From positions 1-6,392 of the forward strand of contig DQTF01000105.1 of the NCBI GenBank assembly GCA_015662935.1: DNA of 6,392 bases. Direction: 5' to 3'. Origin of the DNA: Crocinitomicaceae bacterium (GTDB lineage Bacteria > Bacteroidota > Bacteroidia > Flavobacteriales_D > Crocinitomicaceae). The notes under the pieces were generated by a model. It ran no database searches and was not told the origin of the DNA. It worked only from the letters and a program-made list of their open reading frames with translations. Below, piece after piece: positions 5,445-6,392 of this stretch. Position 1 is the first letter of the stretch; every line of letters begins with the position of its first letter. A program made the translations under genes and the position numbers.

Positions 5445-6392
5445 CTACAAGACACGATTGAAATACTCATTTGCTCTGTCCTTATAGTATTTATTATAAG
5501 CCGGATCTACAGATCTCAAAAGTTCAATTTGTCTTAACTTATTCTTGTTATACTCATCAAATCGAATTTGGTTACTATAATTTTGATTATTTCCTTCTTT
5601 TGACTCTCTTTTATCATCTAAACCTCTCTCCATCAATGCTTTATCGCTTTCTAAAAGGCGGGTGAGAATTCGTTTTTGTCGTTCTATAAGATTATTTCCT
5701 AAACGCTTATTAATGAGGTCTTTTTCTTGTTGTTCTAACTCTTGAATAAGAGGGTTGAGTTGGTTTCCTGAACCTTTACCATCCTTGTTCATGTCGTTAC
5801 GCATCTGCTCTAAACGACGGCGCATAGCTCCTTGTTGAGCCGCCATTTTTGCAATTTGCTTATTACCCATACCTGGCATACCTCCCATTCCTGACTTACC
5901 ATCTTTTCCGGGTTTATCTCCTGGTTTTTTACCCCCAGGGTTAGGACCTTTTCCTTTTTTCATTTGCTCCAATTGTTTTTTGAGCATCTCTTTCATGTCT
6001 CCAGGAGAAGAAGATGGTTTGTTTCCTGCTTTTGGTTTACCAGTACCTCCGGGTTTAGAACAACTTCCTGACCCAGGTTTTTGACTTTTCATTTGCGCCT
6101 GCATTTGCGCCAAACTTTCATCCAACATTAACGCAAGGTTATTGTAGGATGTCATTACAAATTGTTGGTGAATTTTTAACTCTCGACGACGACGTTCATC
6201 TAAATCCTCAACAATTAACTCATGGTTCACATTAATCTGATTCAGTTCTTTATCAATAAATTTGGCGATTTTAGGTTGGCGTTTCGCTAAAGCATACAAA
6301 CTATCTCTAACGACTTTTGTGTCATCCACAATTTTACGTTGATGCCGTCCATGTTTAAGATAGGCTGGATCAGTATCAGAAACTCGGTTTAG
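5445..6392 (-). CDS. DUF4175-like protein, C-terminal 315 residues, 5' end outside the window
   Basis: The frame is open from the right edge (base 6392) to a TAG at 5445. A GTG at 6329 is in frame but is unlikely to be the start, because a plausible sequence (RVSDTDPAYLKHGRHQRK) precedes it. The visible part begins with a charged helical region (SLYALAKRQPKIAKFIDKE, then LALMLDESLAQMQAQM). It continues into a Gly/Pro/Lys/Met-rich low-complexity stretch (about nt 5860-6095, with GMGGMPGMG and repeated KPG), and ends in Gln/Glu/Arg-rich coiled-coil-like helices. This pattern and the neighbouring ATPase and ybeY match what I remember of the C-terminus of DUF4175-family proteins of Flavobacteriia, which are typically long with N-terminal membrane segments. 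The function is unknown. The name depends on recalled similarity; the reading frame itself is secure. Confidence 0.78.
   Translation of the reverse strand, partial: LNRVSDTDPAYLKHGRHQRKIVDDTKVVRDSLYALAKRQPKIAKFIDKELNQINVNHELIVEDLDERRRRELKIHQQFVMTSYNNLALMLDESLAQMQAQMKSQKPGSGSCSKPGGTGKPKAGNKPSSSPGDMKEMLKKQLEQMKKGKGPNPGGKKPGDKPGKDGKSGMGGMPGMGNKQIAKMAAQQGAMRRRLEQMRNDMNKDGKGSGNQLNPLIQELEQQEKDLINKRLGNNLIERQKRILTRLLESDKALMERGLDDKRESKEGNNQNYSNQIRFDEYNKNKLRQIELLRSVDPAYNKYYKDRANEYFNRVL

Noticed and set aside
5471..5665. 64-codon plus-strand frame opposite the DUF4175-like gene
   Set aside because: It is antisense to a real gene, and its Tyr/Phe-rich composition reflects the opposite strand.
6327..6329. 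GTG as a start codon for the right-edge gene
   Set aside because: The frame stays open and protein-like for 21 more codons to the window edge, so the true start is outside.
1..6392. Mobile elements, CRISPR arrays, tRNA or rRNA genes, riboswitches
   Set aside because: I saw no transposase, integrase, spaced direct repeats, tRNA-like cloverleaf or known riboswitch motif on either strand; reading by eye cannot rule out weak ones.

Overview
The window looks like ordinary chromosome from a low-GC member of the Bacteroidota, most likely Flavobacteriales; I cannot settle the family. Four signs support this. IspG is the long form with a large insert. The order DUF4175-like gene, RsbW-type ATPase, ybeY, mnmG is, as I recall, common in that group. 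YbeY has lineage-style changes in its metal site. Start codons have A/T-rich leaders without Shine-Dalgarno sequences and are preceded by TAnnTTTG promoter boxes. I see no mobile element, CRISPR array, tRNA or rRNA.

Layout. The left edge (1-309, minus) is the first 103 codons of a membrane fatty-acid desaturase, cut by the window end at its first histidine box. A 160-bp divergent promoter region (310-469) separates it from ispG (470-2401, plus), whose transcript probably ends at an AT-rich hairpin plus T-tract (2413-2474). The convergent gap 2402-2665 otherwise holds nothing I can name. From 2666 to the right edge everything is on the minus strand. In transcription order these are the C-terminal 315 residues of a DUF4175-like protein (entering from 6392), a small RsbW-like ATP-binding protein, ybeY (start overlapping the preceding stop by one base) and mnmG, which has its own promoter box.

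The most notable element is a pair of identical 16-bp parS-type ParB-binding sites, 46 bp apart, at 4548-4563 and 4594-4609. One sits in the mnmG leader and touches the mnmG -7 box. The other is written into the last codons of ybeY. In many bacteria parS sites mark the origin-proximal region bound by ParB and loaded with SMC, so this window may lie near oriC, although parA, parB, dnaA and clear DnaA boxes are not seen here.

Functionally the genes are housekeeping: isoprenoid precursor synthesis (IspG), tRNA wobble-uridine modification (MnmG), rRNA maturation (YbeY), lipid desaturation, and two less understood proteins, a possible anti-sigma/serine kinase and a large DUF4175-like protein. I found no convincing undescribed system. 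The second-look items are the parS pair and its overlap with a promoter and a coding end, the altered YbeY metal site, and the orphan ATPase.
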